64,000 nucleotides of DNA from Fibrobacter sp. UWH6 (GCF_900142465.1 NZ_FRAX01000001.1:62001-126000), one strand, 5' to 3'. Shown: positions 45,388 to 56,422, counted from the stretch's first letter. Notes: generated by a model from the sequence alone, not told the origin. Translations and numbers: made by a program.

Positions 45388-47217
45388 TTACTTGTTTACT
45401 CGTACCATGGAGTTCATCAGGACCTTTCCCTTTTGGGAAACTTTTACCAGGTAGGCTCCAGCCTTCATTCCCTGCATGTTCAGGTCGCGAGTTTCGCTAG
45501 TGTAGTTCTTGATAAGGTTGCCCTTAACATCGAGAATCTGGATGTTGTAAGAAGCAGATTTAACGTTCAGCAATAATGTGTTATTGATGGCCATTTCTTC
45601 CTCCTCATCGCTATCGTCATCTTCGTCAGGTTCTTCTTCAGAAATTTGTACCATGCCGGGCTTTAGATCGTCGCTCATCCAGCCGATCACATCGATATTG
45701 GCCATGCCATCCTTGCCAAGGCTGGTGAACTTGATTTCACTGTAGCCCACGGGCAATTCCACTTCGATAGGAATGGTCTTGTAGGTGGTCCATGCGCTGG
45801 TACTTTCCATGGATCCGCTTTCTACCAGAATATTGTCGCCGATGGAAAGTTGGTAGTCTCTTGCTGCGGAGCCGCCGTTGGCGTAGCGGATGTATAGGGT
45901 GTATGTGCCTGCCTTGGTGGCGGTAACGCCGTAGGTCACGTAGCTTCCGATGGCGTTTGTAACGTTGGCGTATCCTTCTCCTACGAAACCTGCATTGGTT
46001 GTTTCCTTAACGCCATCGATGTCGATGAAGTTAACACCGTCAACAACAGTCTTGCAGGAATCGTCACCGCACATGGCTACGGGAGGGGGAGGCGGAACAT
46101 AGGTGCCGTTCATCTTTTCGATGGCTTCCAGGTATGCCTTCTCGGTGCTGATTAATGCGGTGCCGTATTCGCCGGCCCATTGGTAACCCTTGCGGCGTTC
46201 TTCGCTAATTGCCATAAAGTTCTGGGTCTTGGTGCTGGCACCACCGCGGTCGCAGAAGAAGTAGTTGTCATTATTCACTTCGTAGAAACGATACCAAAGG
46301 ACGTTGCCGGCTCGTTCTTCAAAAACGCCCTGCTTCTTGTTGAAGTAAAGTCCTGTGACCTTGGTTTTCTTGTACCAGTTAATGGCGCTGGTAATAGACT
46401 TCTGGATGGCTTCTGTCTGGTCGGGCCAGTTCATCAGGAACCATACAACGCCTGCAGATTCGCTGCCGGACTTGCTTTCCAGTTCGTAAGCGCGGGCGGG
46501 GCGAGGGGCGTAATTGGCGGTGTCATGCTGGGCGCACCAGACGGTGGGCGTGCCATTATTTATGATCTGGGCTTTCAGCAAGTAGTCGATGGCTTTTTCC
46601 AGAGCGCCTTGCATCTTGCTGCGGGTGGCGTCATCGATAATATCGGAATCGAAAGGAGCAACGCCGTTGGCGATGTCCATCATGGTCACCATGGCGCGAA
46701 TCATGGCGTTGTCATTCAGGGTAATATGGTCGCTATAGTCGTTGCGCTTGGGCCAAACCTGAGGCAGACCACCGCTCTTGCGCTGCATAGTCAGCAGGAA
46801 GTTGACGGCTTTGTTAAAGCTGGACTTGAATGTGTTCTTGTAATTGCTGTTGGTGGTTTCCTTGTAACGTACAGCCAACAAGCGCATTTCCTGGACTGTA
46901 GCGTCGTTATCGATGGTGCCCACGTCGCCGCCGGTTGCAGAACGCCAACCGGATTTTTCACCGCCGGTGTAGGCACTCTTGTACTTGTCGGCCATAGCTT
47001 TGTAGAAACCGCCGTTGTCGATTTGCCAGGTGGTCATGTTATAGGCGTACTGGTCAATATCCATGCCCTTGGCGGCGGTGGTCAATTCAGAATAGCCACG
47101 GTAGCTATTCATCTTGCTCACGGCAGTTGACGGCGGCTCGTACGTGGCGCCAAATGCGCTGGTAACGCCTGCTGCAATGCCTGCAAATCCGATAAACTTC
47201 AAAACCCAATTCTTCAT
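45388..47217 (-). CDS. secreted pectate lyase (PL10 family) with CBM and T9SS-like tail
   Basis: A 609-residue enzyme that cleaves de-esterified pectate by beta-elimination. ATG 47217 has AAAGGAT upstream; GTG 47223 is an alternative. The signal peptide is residues 1-24 (ASGVTSAFGAT-type ending). Residues 25-370 match PL10: TIDNDATVQEMRLLA, LPQVWPKRNDYSDHITLNDNAMIRAM, TPTVWCAQHDTANYAPRPARAYELES. The ARAYE arginine is in the catalytic site of characterised PL10 enzymes. Polyproline (PPPPP) links to a carbohydrate-binding module (about 395-520; NAGFVGEGYANVTNAIGSYVTYG) similar to that in the pectinesterase. The end is acidic (EEPDEDDDSDEEEE) and carries the sorting module (ASYNIQILDVKGNLIKNYT ... 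GAYLVKVSQKGK). Confidence 0.93.
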   Translation of the reverse strand: MKNWVLKFIGFAGIAAGVTSAFGATYEPPSTAVSKMNSYRGYSELTTAAKGMDIDQYAYNMTTWQIDNGGFYKAMADKYKSAYTGGEKSGWRSATGGDVGTIDNDATVQEMRLLAVRYKETTNSNYKNTFKSSFNKAVNFLLTMQRKSGGLPQVWPKRNDYSDHITLNDNAMIRAMVTMMDIANGVAPFDSDIIDDATRSKMQGALEKAIDYLLKAQIINNGTPTVWCAQHDTANYAPRPARAYELESKSGSESAGVVWFLMNWPDQTEAIQKSITSAINWYKKTKVTGLYFNKKQGVFEERAGNVLWYRFYEVNNDNYFFCDRGGASTKTQNFMAISEERRKGYQWAGEYGTALISTEKAYLEAIEKMNGTYVPPPPPVAMCGDDSCKTVVDGVNFIDIDGVKETTNAGFVGEGYANVTNAIGSYVTYGVTATKAGTYTLYIRYANGGSAARDYQLSIGDNILVESGSMESTSAWTTYKTIPIEVELPVGYSEIKFTSLGKDGMANIDVIGWMSDDLKPGMVQISEEEPDEDDDSDEEEEMAINNTLLLNVKSASYNIQILDVKGNLIKNYTSETRDLNMQGMKAGAYLVKVSQKGKVLMNSMVRVNK

Positions 47218-49761
<2,544 letters not shown>

Positions 49762-49762
49762 T

Positions 49763-49804
49763 TAGCGGACGGCGCGGCGAATCTAGCGGACGGCGCGGCG
49801 AATC
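49763..49804. repeat. perfect 21-bp tandem duplication after icd
   Basis: TAGCGGACGGCGCGGCGAATC occurs twice in direct succession, starting 2 bases after the icd stop. It is followed by a TCATCCTGA...AGGATCC-type intergenic repeat. Confidence 0.85.
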
Positions 49805-49854
49805 ATTTCGCCGTCATCCTGAGAGGCGAAGCCGCGAAGGATCCAATGACGAAA

Positions 49855-49887
49855 AAAGAACCGGAATAGAATTCCGGTTCTTTTTTT
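49855..49887 (+). terminator. Rho-independent terminator of icd
   Basis: AAAGAACCGGAA, loop TAGAA, TTCCGGTTCTTT, then a T run; a perfect 12-bp stem. Confidence 0.9.
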
Positions 49888-49910
49888 ACAAGGAGAGAGA
49901 GAATCTGCGT

Positions 49911-51116
49911 TTAAGTCCAACTTGAGCAATAGCCTTTGCCTTTCCAACTGTTATTACCGCATTCGCTGGCTCGACGCCATTGACTGCAACCGGCCTTGCC
50001 GGTGTTTTGACCGGCACAAAGGACATCCACGTATCCGAAGTATGCCTTGGCTTCTGCTTCAGAATTGGTATAGCAGATTTCCTTGGCAGCCGGTTCTTCA
50101 GAACTGTTGTAGGCCTCGGTGCTGATTTCTTCGCTGCTCTGGCTGATTACGTTTCCGTTGATGGTGACGTTCGTGCCGGACTTATTGACCTTGCAGTTGT
50201 TCTTGTTCTTGCAAGTCAGCAGTCCCTGGTCTGTGGCTTCCTGGATAAGGTCCTGTCTGGCGTTGTAGCATTCGTTCCACTTGTGGCCGGCTTTACTCCA
50301 GCCGCCATGGTTTGAACTGACGTTGCCGTTCAGCTTGCACCAGCTCGGCGGACACTTGTTTCCTCCGGTGGTATACATTACACCGCAAGAACCGTCATCT
50401 TCTTCAGTCCAGTTTTCATCGGCATCGTAGAAGGTATTGGCTGTCTGAGTGTTAGACGAACTTGACGGAGTATTCTCATTTCCGTTATTTCCACTATTGC
50501 CGTTGTTTCCGGTGTTTGTGGAGCTAGAGGAATTGCTGCCGGTATTGTTTGCCGGTGAGGACGGATTCGAGGAGGCGTCTGCTACGACCATATCGCTGGG
50601 CGGAGTGTCCATAGAAATGGTGCTCTGGAAAAAGGCCCAGTCGCCCGAAAGGGGGGCGCATTCGGCTGAAGTCTCCTTTGATTCGATATACGGCTTGAAT
50701 TCAATTTCAGTGTCGCTGATTGCAATAGCCTTCAGTTTCCACTGGTTGCCTGCCTTGCATCCGCTCAGGCTTACAAAGTTTTCGGCCTGCCAGCTTACCT
50801 TGCCTGCACTCAGATCCTTGGAAATGTTGTCAGTTTTGATCGAGGAAATGACTTCGCCTCTGGTGTAGACGAAGGTGTCGGTCTTACCTCTTTTGCCCGG
50901 GGCTTCGTAACCGATCTTTTTCCAGGTGCCAAAGGACTTGTGTTCATACAGGTAGGCGGCCTGAAGCTTGGTGTAGGTTGCGGCGGCGGGAGTCAATTCG
51001 GTAGCCTTGGATTTGGAAATGGAGCTGGAAAGCTTAGGAACCGCCACGGCAGTAAGTAAGCCGGAGATGGAGATGGCTACCATCAATTCTGCGAGTGTGA
51101 AACCATGCTTTCTCAT
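49911..51116 (-). CDS. pilin-like (type IV/type II pseudopilin) protein with long Cys-rich C-terminal domain
   Basis: A 401-residue protein. ATG 51116 has GGGGG upstream; the frame extends to TTG 51128. The N-terminus carries a prepilin signal (MRKHGFTLAELMVAISISGLLTAVAVPKL) with G^FTLAE cleavage/methylation site and E5, so it joins type IV pilus or T2SS-type assemblies. Most pilins end near residue 150, but this continues. After a Ser/Asn/Gly-rich linker (about residues 185-235) there is a domain of about 165 residues with 11 cysteines (GSCGVMYTTGGNKCPPSWC; NECYNARQDLI; LLTCKNKNNCKV; GKGYCSSWT), probably disulphide-bonded and surface-displayed. No family is recognised for it. Divergent from a second pilin-like gene, 191 bases away. 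Confidence 0.82.
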   Translation of the reverse strand: MRKHGFTLAELMVAISISGLLTAVAVPKLSSSISKSKATELTPAAATYTKLQAAYLYEHKSFGTWKKIGYEAPGKRGKTDTFVYTRGEVISSIKTDNISKDLSAGKVSWQAENFVSLSGCKAGNQWKLKAIAISDTEIEFKPYIESKETSAECAPLSGDWAFFQSTISMDTPPSDMVVADASSNPSSPANNTGSNSSSSTNTGNNGNSGNNGNENTPSSSSNTQTANTFYDADENWTEEDDGSCGVMYTTGGNKCPPSWCKLNGNVSSNHGGWSKAGHKWNECYNARQDLIQEATDQGLLTCKNKNNCKVNKSGTNVTINGNVISQSSEEISTEAYNSSEEPAAKEICYTNSEAEAKAYFGYVDVLCAGQNTGKAGCSQWRRASECGNNSWKGKGYCSSWT

Positions 51117-51147
51117 AAGAACCCCCAAAGCCTTATCAAAAGTCTTG

Positions 51148-51214
51148 TTGTAAGTTTTTTGTCATAATTCGAATGTAATATTGTATTCTTACAATTGTTC
51201 TTTTTTTCTTACAA
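51148..51214. promoter_or_regulatory. TTGTAAG/CTTACAA boxes between the two pilin-like genes
   Basis: TTGTAAG at 51148-51154, CTTACAA at 51188-51194 and again at 51208-51214 (exactly 20 bases apart, about two helix turns). A fourth TTGTAAG is at 51299-51305, just before ATG 51308. A perfect GGGCATGCCC palindrome is at 51250-51259. Possible shared operator of the divergent genes. Confidence 0.35.
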
Positions 51215-51307
51215 TTTGACTTCCACTTTGGATTAGACTAAGTGATTATGGGCATGCCCAGTAAGAAAGTCTGATTTTAATGGGAATTTAGAGCTATATT
51301 GTAAGGT

Positions 51308-51883
51308 ATGAGCAATCCTACCGCACATAGAAATGTTTCTGGAGCCAAAGGTTTTACCCTTGTAGAAGTATTGGTGGTTGTGGCCATCATGGGCATTCTT
51401 TCTGCTATGGGGGTGGCGGGCCTTCAGGGTGCCGTAGAAAATAACCGCGTCAAGGATGCCGCTCTAAACACAGCTGCCTTCCTAGAACGTGTGGCCAGTG
51501 ATGCTAACAGAAGATCCGAGACGCTGTGCCTTAAGAAATCCGGCGATCGAAGGATTGAAGTGTACATCGGTGATGATTGTTCTAAGCCTACTGGTGATCC
51601 TGTTGACCATATGGATCTGGATCCGCCTTTGACGTTTGTTACTGACAAGACCTTTGATTTTACCAACGCGTTTGAGTGTGCGAGTTGCGAAGAAAATTGG
51701 CTGGCTGGTGCTGGTGTTTTTACACCTAGGCTTGGCCTTTCTGCGGCTCCCATTGCAGGATTTGTTGCCGCTCAGTATGGATCCACTTCGCACTATGCCA
51801 TTGCATTAAAGTCTCCCACAAAGAATAAGATTATGGCCATAGATGCAGATGATGATGGTGGATTTGATTATAATGAACTCTAG
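51308..51883 (+). CDS. pilin-like protein (GspH/FimT-type pseudopilin)
   Basis: A 191-residue protein whose N-terminus has 15 residues before the prepilin site (GAKGFTLVEVLVVVAIMGILSAMGVAGLQGAVENNRVKDAALNTAAFLERV), so a leader longer than usual but typical of class III-like or GspH leaders. E5 is retained. Two further cysteine pairs are in the mature chain (LCLKKSGDRRIEVYIGDDC; FECASCEENW). An acidic Asp-rich end (IDADDDGGFDYNEL) may bind calcium, as seen in minor pilins. No pilus assembly genes are in the window. The RBS before ATG 51308 is poor (AAGG directly before it). Confidence 0.85.
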   Translation: MSNPTAHRNVSGAKGFTLVEVLVVVAIMGILSAMGVAGLQGAVENNRVKDAALNTAAFLERVASDANRRSETLCLKKSGDRRIEVYIGDDCSKPTGDPVDHMDLDPPLTFVTDKTFDFTNAFECASCEENWLAGAGVFTPRLGLSAAPIAGFVAAQYGSTSHYAIALKSPTKNKIMAIDADDDGGFDYNEL

Positions 51884-51900
51884 GGTTCAAATCTAACGGT

Positions 51901-52932
51901 CTAGAGTGCCATCGTCCAGGCTATGGCGAATAAACCGTAATAGACGGCCAGACCGACAATATCGACGAATGTAACCGGTGTTCCCCAGCGGAGCGCCTTT
52001 TTCGTTGGAATCAGTCCGCAGAATAGGCCTGCGATGAATCCGTAGCCGTGTCCTAGAATGTCTGCATTTTCTCCTAGACCGAGAAATACGGCCAGGGAAG
52101 TGGCTCCACAGAGGGGTGCAAAACGGCGCAGGAGTCCGTGAGATTCCCTAGGCATCAGGCGGAACTCCATGACGGCCAGGCAGCCGATGGCGGCGAAAAC
52201 GAAGGTGGAAAATCCCAGGGCGCTGAAGTTTGTCTTGACGGTCATGGAAACGCAGATGTTGGCGACGGCACTGGAGATTGCCAAAAAGGGAGCTAGGCGC
52301 AACAGGGGGATGCGGTAGGTAATCATGTTCATGACAATGTATCCGCACAGGATGTTGGAGGCCAGGTGTCGCGCGTCGCCGTGGAGGGTGAGTGCGGTAA
52401 GGCTTCTCCACCATTGTCCTTTTAGAACTTTGCTTGCGTCGGATACGCCGGGTAAATGCAAGTTGACTACGTCGGCAAAATCAAGTAGGGTGGCGATGAG
52501 TACCGGAATAAAAATCCAGAGAGGCTGTAGGCTGAAACTCAGTGGCTGTGGCAGATTCTCTTCCTTGGGCGGATTTTCCTTTTGGTACAGGGCGATCTGG
52601 TCGCGGGCGAATTCTTCAAATTCCGGCAATACGAAAATCTGGAAGGGGCCTTCCTCGCTGCGATCTAGACGATGCTCTACGCCCTGGGAAAGAAGGACTA
52701 GGCTGTAATCGCGAATTTGTCTGAAAGTGCCTTCGGCAATGCAACTGGATTCGGGGAAGGACTGCTCGGAGAGGGACTGCTCTTCGTTGGCGATTTGTTG
52801 TTCGTTGGAGTCCAGGGTGTTGTTGGCTGGGGGGTGTGCCGTGCTGGTTATGGACGTGATTTTTATATGGGGGTGAATTTCCGAGGAGTCCCGCAAGTAT
52901 CTGGGGCGTAGTGGCGACATGAACCTTGACAT
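51901..52932 (-). CDS. rhomboid-family intramembrane serine protease with N-terminal soluble domain
   Basis: A 343-residue protein. ATG 52932 has AAGGAG 5 bases upstream; an ATG at 52959 and the open frame to 52968 are disfavoured. After a polar N-terminal region of about 140 residues there are about six helices. Rhomboid marks: His184 and His189 in LHGDARHLASN (the conserved HxxxxHxxxN), the catalytic Ser242 in ALGFSTFVFA (motif G-F-S-T, where GxSG is usual) and catalytic His295 in DILGHGYGFIAGLFCG. So the serine-histidine dyad is retained with an altered position after Ser. Rhomboids cut membrane proteins inside the bilayer; target is unknown. It converges on the pilin gene at 51883 with only 17 bases between. 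Confidence 0.85.
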   Translation of the reverse strand: MSRFMSPLRPRYLRDSSEIHPHIKITSITSTAHPPANNTLDSNEQQIANEEQSLSEQSFPESSCIAEGTFRQIRDYSLVLLSQGVEHRLDRSEEGPFQIFVLPEFEEFARDQIALYQKENPPKEENLPQPLSFSLQPLWIFIPVLIATLLDFADVVNLHLPGVSDASKVLKGQWWRSLTALTLHGDARHLASNILCGYIVMNMITYRIPLLRLAPFLAISSAVANICVSMTVKTNFSALGFSTFVFAAIGCLAVMEFRLMPRESHGLLRRFAPLCGATSLAVFLGLGENADILGHGYGFIAGLFCGLIPTKKALRWGTPVTFVDIVGLAVYYGLFAIAWTMAL

Positions 52933-53013
52933 TGAATCTCCTTGGAAAACCTCTGACATAATATACAAAGGTTTAGGTTTGATGCCTGAAGATTACGAAT
53001 TGTTGCGGAAAGA

Positions 53014-54660
53014 CTAGATGTTCTTTTTATGGATTGCCGCAGATGTTAACGCATACTTGTAACAAGAAGTAAGACATTCTGCACGGAGGTAAGCAAAGTC
53101 TTCGAAGGGGACCGTAATGTCTGTGGCGGGGCGGGCGGCCACCTGGCTTGCCAGGTGGAGCTCTTCCTTCGGAGCGAGCTTGCCGTTTAACAAACGGCGC
53201 CGCCCGTATATGCGGACATAGCGGAAGGCTTCGCCTGTCTCGGGCGTGCTGCGGGCATGGAACGTTACAGCGGATTCGCCCCGGTCTGTCACGCGCTCCC
53301 ACCAGAGGGCGGGTCCGTCAGTAATGTAACAGTTGTCGCCGCAGAAAGCTGCGTTCACGTCGTCAAGAGTCAAGGGCTGTTCCTTGTGGCATCCGTCTGC
53401 CTGGGGGATATTTTCTTCGGCGCTCGTCGGATTCTCGCAAGGCTTTTGCGCTAGGCGAACCACGGTTCTGACGTACCCGAATACGTGATGCCTGTTGTTC
53501 TTTAGTTCAATTAGCGGTAACCTGACTGCGGTCGTATCATTCATATCGCCGTGGGCATCGTTTCCGCCGATGGGCAACAGGTAGTTTTCCTTGCCCAGTT
53601 CCTGGATCCACCATTCTCGCCCCAGCTTGAATCCTTCGTCACGGATGCCGTTCCAGAATTGGATGCCGCGGATGGGGTGGGTGCTGCCGGTCTGCAAATC
53701 CACCGAGTGCCAGAAACCGCGCCGGAAGATGAACTTCTCCAGGCCGCTCATTTCCTGATAGGGGTGTGCCGCAAAGCAGTGGCTGCCTGTCATTTTCAGC
53801 AGGTCGGGAATCTTCAGGGTGGGGCGGTTCTGGAGCCAGTTTCGTCCGCAGTCCCCAAGGCCCGGCAAATAGCAGTCGGAGCCAAGGACGGTCATGTGGA
53901 CATTCTCTCCCTTGGAATTGCCTGCGGAAACTTCTTCGCCGGCGATCATCAGGGGCTTGTCCTCGGCCCTGTTGCACAGGTCCACTTCCTTCTGCAAGGC
54001 TTCGAAGCGTGGCATGGGGGAGGGAGCTGCCTGGGTGTAGTCTTCGGTGAGGAAGGCGAAATCGTAGGCGTGGTCCGTTAGACTTACGAAATCCAGACCC
54101 ACGGCCTTTGCTGCCTGCTGGAATACGGCGGGGGTTGCGCCATGTTCTACGTGGTCGGCGGAGTAGTGGGTGTGGCAATGCATTTCGCCGGCGATGTAGC
54201 CCTCGGGCTTGGGCAAGTCCTGTGCCAGCACCCGGATTTTTAGGGGGGCGGGCTTTAGCAGGGGGTGGTTCCAGCGGGAGAATTTTTTGACCTTGCCGTT
54301 TTGCTTACTGTGGACGGCGACCTTGCAATGGATGCTGTAGGTCCCAGGTGCAAGGTCTCCCAAGTCTACGGGGTAGAATCCGAACTGCTGGTTGGCCTCG
54401 ATTTGAAGGTTTTGCTGTCGCGGGGCGGATTCGTCTTGGGCGGTGGCAGGCTGGCAGTCTATTTCGATGTTTTCGATAACGACGGGGAACCGGTGGGCGT
54501 CCCTGACCACGATCCACAAGGTGGGCCTGGAACCCGGTACAAACTGGAAGGGGGCGTCTACAAGAATCTCTGGCCAGGGCCTGTAAAGCAGGGACCAGGG
54601 GAGTTTAAACTTGAAGTGGGTTTCTGCGTATTGCAGGGGCTCGCCGGGAATCAGACTCAT
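53014..54660 (-). CDS. PHP-domain metallohydrolase (CehA/McbA-like)
   Basis: A 548-residue protein. Its ATG overlaps the stop of the upstream gene (ATGA, 54657-54660). The first about 150 residues are beta-rich (PTLWIVVRDAHRFPVVIENIEIDC), resembling a binding domain. A PHP catalytic domain follows: HCHTHYSADH (metal-binding His cluster), SLTDHAYD, MIAGEEVSAG, HMTVLGSD, HPYQEM, and GGNDAHGD. These are the metal ligands of the PHP fold seen in CehA/McbA-type phosphoesterases. No signal peptide is apparent, although two hydrophobic residues groups are present. Substrate unknown. It is the last gene of the operon after BamD and an outer-membrane protein, so it may process an envelope-linked phosphoester. 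Confidence 0.85.
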   Translation of the reverse strand: MSLIPGEPLQYAETHFKFKLPWSLLYRPWPEILVDAPFQFVPGSRPTLWIVVRDAHRFPVVIENIEIDCQPATAQDESAPRQQNLQIEANQQFGFYPVDLGDLAPGTYSIHCKVAVHSKQNGKVKKFSRWNHPLLKPAPLKIRVLAQDLPKPEGYIAGEMHCHTHYSADHVEHGATPAVFQQAAKAVGLDFVSLTDHAYDFAFLTEDYTQAAPSPMPRFEALQKEVDLCNRAEDKPLMIAGEEVSAGNSKGENVHMTVLGSDCYLPGLGDCGRNWLQNRPTLKIPDLLKMTGSHCFAAHPYQEMSGLEKFIFRRGFWHSVDLQTGSTHPIRGIQFWNGIRDEGFKLGREWWIQELGKENYLLPIGGNDAHGDMNDTTAVRLPLIELKNNRHHVFGYVRTVVRLAQKPCENPTSAEENIPQADGCHKEQPLTLDDVNAAFCGDNCYITDGPALWWERVTDRGESAVTFHARSTPETGEAFRYVRIYGRRRLLNGKLAPKEELHLASQVAARPATDITVPFEDFAYLRAECLTSCYKYALTSAAIHKKNI

Positions 54661-55568
54661 TTTGCCTCGGGGGCGGGCTCTTCGGCGGGTGTGGCTTCAG
54701 CGGGCTCTATTTCTTTTTCTTTATCGTTTGCGGTCTCGTTTTCGACGTCCGTCCCTATCTTTGTGGATGCCTTGTTTTCGGTTTCCTCGACGGGTTCCGG
54801 TTCGTTCCACAAACCAAAGCTTACTCGTACCTGCATCATCAAGCCGCCGATGTTCCATTTAGCCTTTTCCTGGGGGCCGTCAGGTACGATGTCGGCGAAA
54901 GTCTTGTTGGATTCTACGGAGATACTGCTGAAGCCGATGTCTCCGTACACGTTAAAATTTTTCCAGCTGGCAATCAGGTAGCCGACTCCCACGCCGAATC
55001 CTGCACCGGTAACGGGTGTCTTGGCGTCTAGCTTGCCCCAGGTGGTGTAGATTTCCGTGCCGGGAAGTACCCAGTACCAACGGACCGAAATGCTGAAGAG
55101 GCTTTCGCCGGAAAGTGTCATCAGGTTTTTGGGGATGCCCAGACGGTATTCCAGGAACAGGGGCATGCCCTGGATGGTGTAGCTGTAGTTGTGGGTTCTG
55201 CCCTTGCGGTCGGTCAGCACCACGGATTCGTTATCGTAGATGAATCCGACACCTGCGCTAATGAACTGGTCCCTAAAAATCTGGAACTGCAGACCTGCGC
55301 TAACAGGGAAACAGAAGTTCACCTTCTGAAAATCCTGCTTGGCCACGTTCAGGGAATCGGTTTCGGTCTGGGCGTCTTCGCGGAAACTATAGTAGATGGT
55401 GTCGATGGCGTCCTGAAAGTATTTGCGCTGGTCAAAACTGAGGAACGATACGGAGGGCTGCAGGAACAGGGATAGCCTGGAACGGTCATGTTCCACCTTG
55501 TCTTCGTCTGCGAAGGCTGAGATTGCCATCAGCAAGATGGCCAGGGCTATATTCCGGTAGAACTTCAT
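54657..55568 (-). CDS. outer-membrane beta-barrel-like protein, unknown function
   Basis: A 303-residue protein with a signal peptide (NIALAILLMAISAFADE). The body alternates short strands with aromatic residues (LFLQPSVSFLSFDQRKYF; AGVGFIYDNESVVLTDRK; FSISVRWYWVLPGTEIYTTWG; NFNVYGDIGFSSISVES), consistent with a small eight-stranded barrel. It ends in an acidic, Pro/Glu/Ala-rich tail (EPAEATPAEEPAPEAK) without the terminal aromatic residue. No family recognised. bamD ends 2 bases upstream and the PHP gene overlaps its stop, so these three form one operon. Confidence 0.72.
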   Translation of the reverse strand: MKFYRNIALAILLMAISAFADEDKVEHDRSRLSLFLQPSVSFLSFDQRKYFQDAIDTIYYSFREDAQTETDSLNVAKQDFQKVNFCFPVSAGLQFQIFRDQFISAGVGFIYDNESVVLTDRKGRTHNYSYTIQGMPLFLEYRLGIPKNLMTLSGESLFSISVRWYWVLPGTEIYTTWGKLDAKTPVTGAGFGVGVGYLIASWKNFNVYGDIGFSSISVESNKTFADIVPDGPQEKAKWNIGGLMMQVRVSFGLWNEPEPVEETENKASTKIGTDVENETANDKEKEIEPAEATPAEEPAPEAK

Positions 55569-55570
55569 TA

Positions 55571-56422
55571 TCAGTTCTGCATATCCTTTTCTTCTTTTTC
55601 GATTCGCTTACTTTCGGAATCCTTCTTCATGCGCTTGGCAAAGGCGACTTCGGCCTTGTCGATTTTACCTTCGATCTTTTCGATGTCCTTGCGGAAGTCC
55701 TTGTCGTCTTCCTTCAGTTCGTTGCGGGCGATGTTCAGGTAAAGTCTTGCGGTTTCAAACTGGTCCAGTTCGATATAGGACTTGGTCAGGAAAATCAAGG
55801 CTTCTTCGCGACGCTTGGCGGTGGGGTAGGTTTCCAGGAATTCCTTGAAGTAGATGACGGCGGCCTGGTACTTGTCCATGCGCCAGTAAAGGCGGCCCTT
55901 CTGGAATTCCTTTTCTGCCAGACGGTCAATAAGCAGCTGGTAGTAATAGTTCACGGAATCGCGGAGGGGTGATTCCGGATAGTTGGAAAGGTAACGTTCG
56001 AAGTCCCTCATGGCCACGTTGGTGTTGGCTTCGTCGCGGTCCACACGGAATTCCATGTTGAAGGAGGAAATGGCCTTGCGGAATTCAGCGGTCTCGATGA
56101 AGGGGGAGCCGGGGAAGTTCAGGATAAAGCTACCATATTCTCCACGGGCTTCAATCCAGTCTTCCTGATTGAAGTAGCTTTCTGCCAACAGGAATTGGGC
56201 CTGTTCCATGAATCCGGTACCGGCGCAGGTAGAGAGGATCTCTTCCAACTTTTCTGTGGTACGGCCATACTTGCCTGCCTTGAACAATTCTTCTGCCTTG
56301 TCGTAGCGAACCTTACACCATTCTGTGTGTTTCATCTTGGGACCGCTGGAGGAACATCCGGCGATCAGTGCTGCGGTAGAAAAAATGCAGAGGAACAGGG
56401 GAATCTTTTTGAACAGCATCAT
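55571..56422 (-). CDS. bamD: outer membrane assembly lipoprotein BamD (YfiO-like)
   Basis: A 283-residue lipoprotein starting at ATG 56422 (the frame extends to TTG 56467, ahead of a poor signal; two adjacent ATGs are possible). The signal peptide ends with the lipobox LIAGC. Following TPR helices match BamD: YDKAEELFKAGKYGRTTEKLEEIL, AQFLLAESYFNQEDWIEARGEYGSFILNFPGSPFIETAEFRKAISSF and FERYLSNYPESPLRDSVNYY, with YFKEFLETYPTAKRREEALIFLTKSYIEL later. BamD with BamA folds outer-membrane barrels. The C-terminus is a Lys/Glu-rich helix (EKIEGKIDKAEVAFAKRMKKD). The gene is divergent from lptF, separated by only about 64 bases. Confidence 0.9.
   Translation of the reverse strand: MMLFKKIPLFLCIFSTAALIAGCSSSGPKMKHTEWCKVRYDKAEELFKAGKYGRTTEKLEEILSTCAGTGFMEQAQFLLAESYFNQEDWIEARGEYGSFILNFPGSPFIETAEFRKAISSFNMEFRVDRDEANTNVAMRDFERYLSNYPESPLRDSVNYYYQLLIDRLAEKEFQKGRLYWRMDKYQAAVIYFKEFLETYPTAKRREEALIFLTKSYIELDQFETARLYLNIARNELKEDDKDFRKDIEKIEGKIDKAEVAFAKRMKKDSESKRIEKEEKDMQN

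Noticed and set aside
44242-47130. Plus-strand open frames of 290 and 316 codons inside the pectin genes
   Set aside because: They overlap fully with the pectinesterase and PL10 genes, which have catalytic motifs, signal peptides and RBS.
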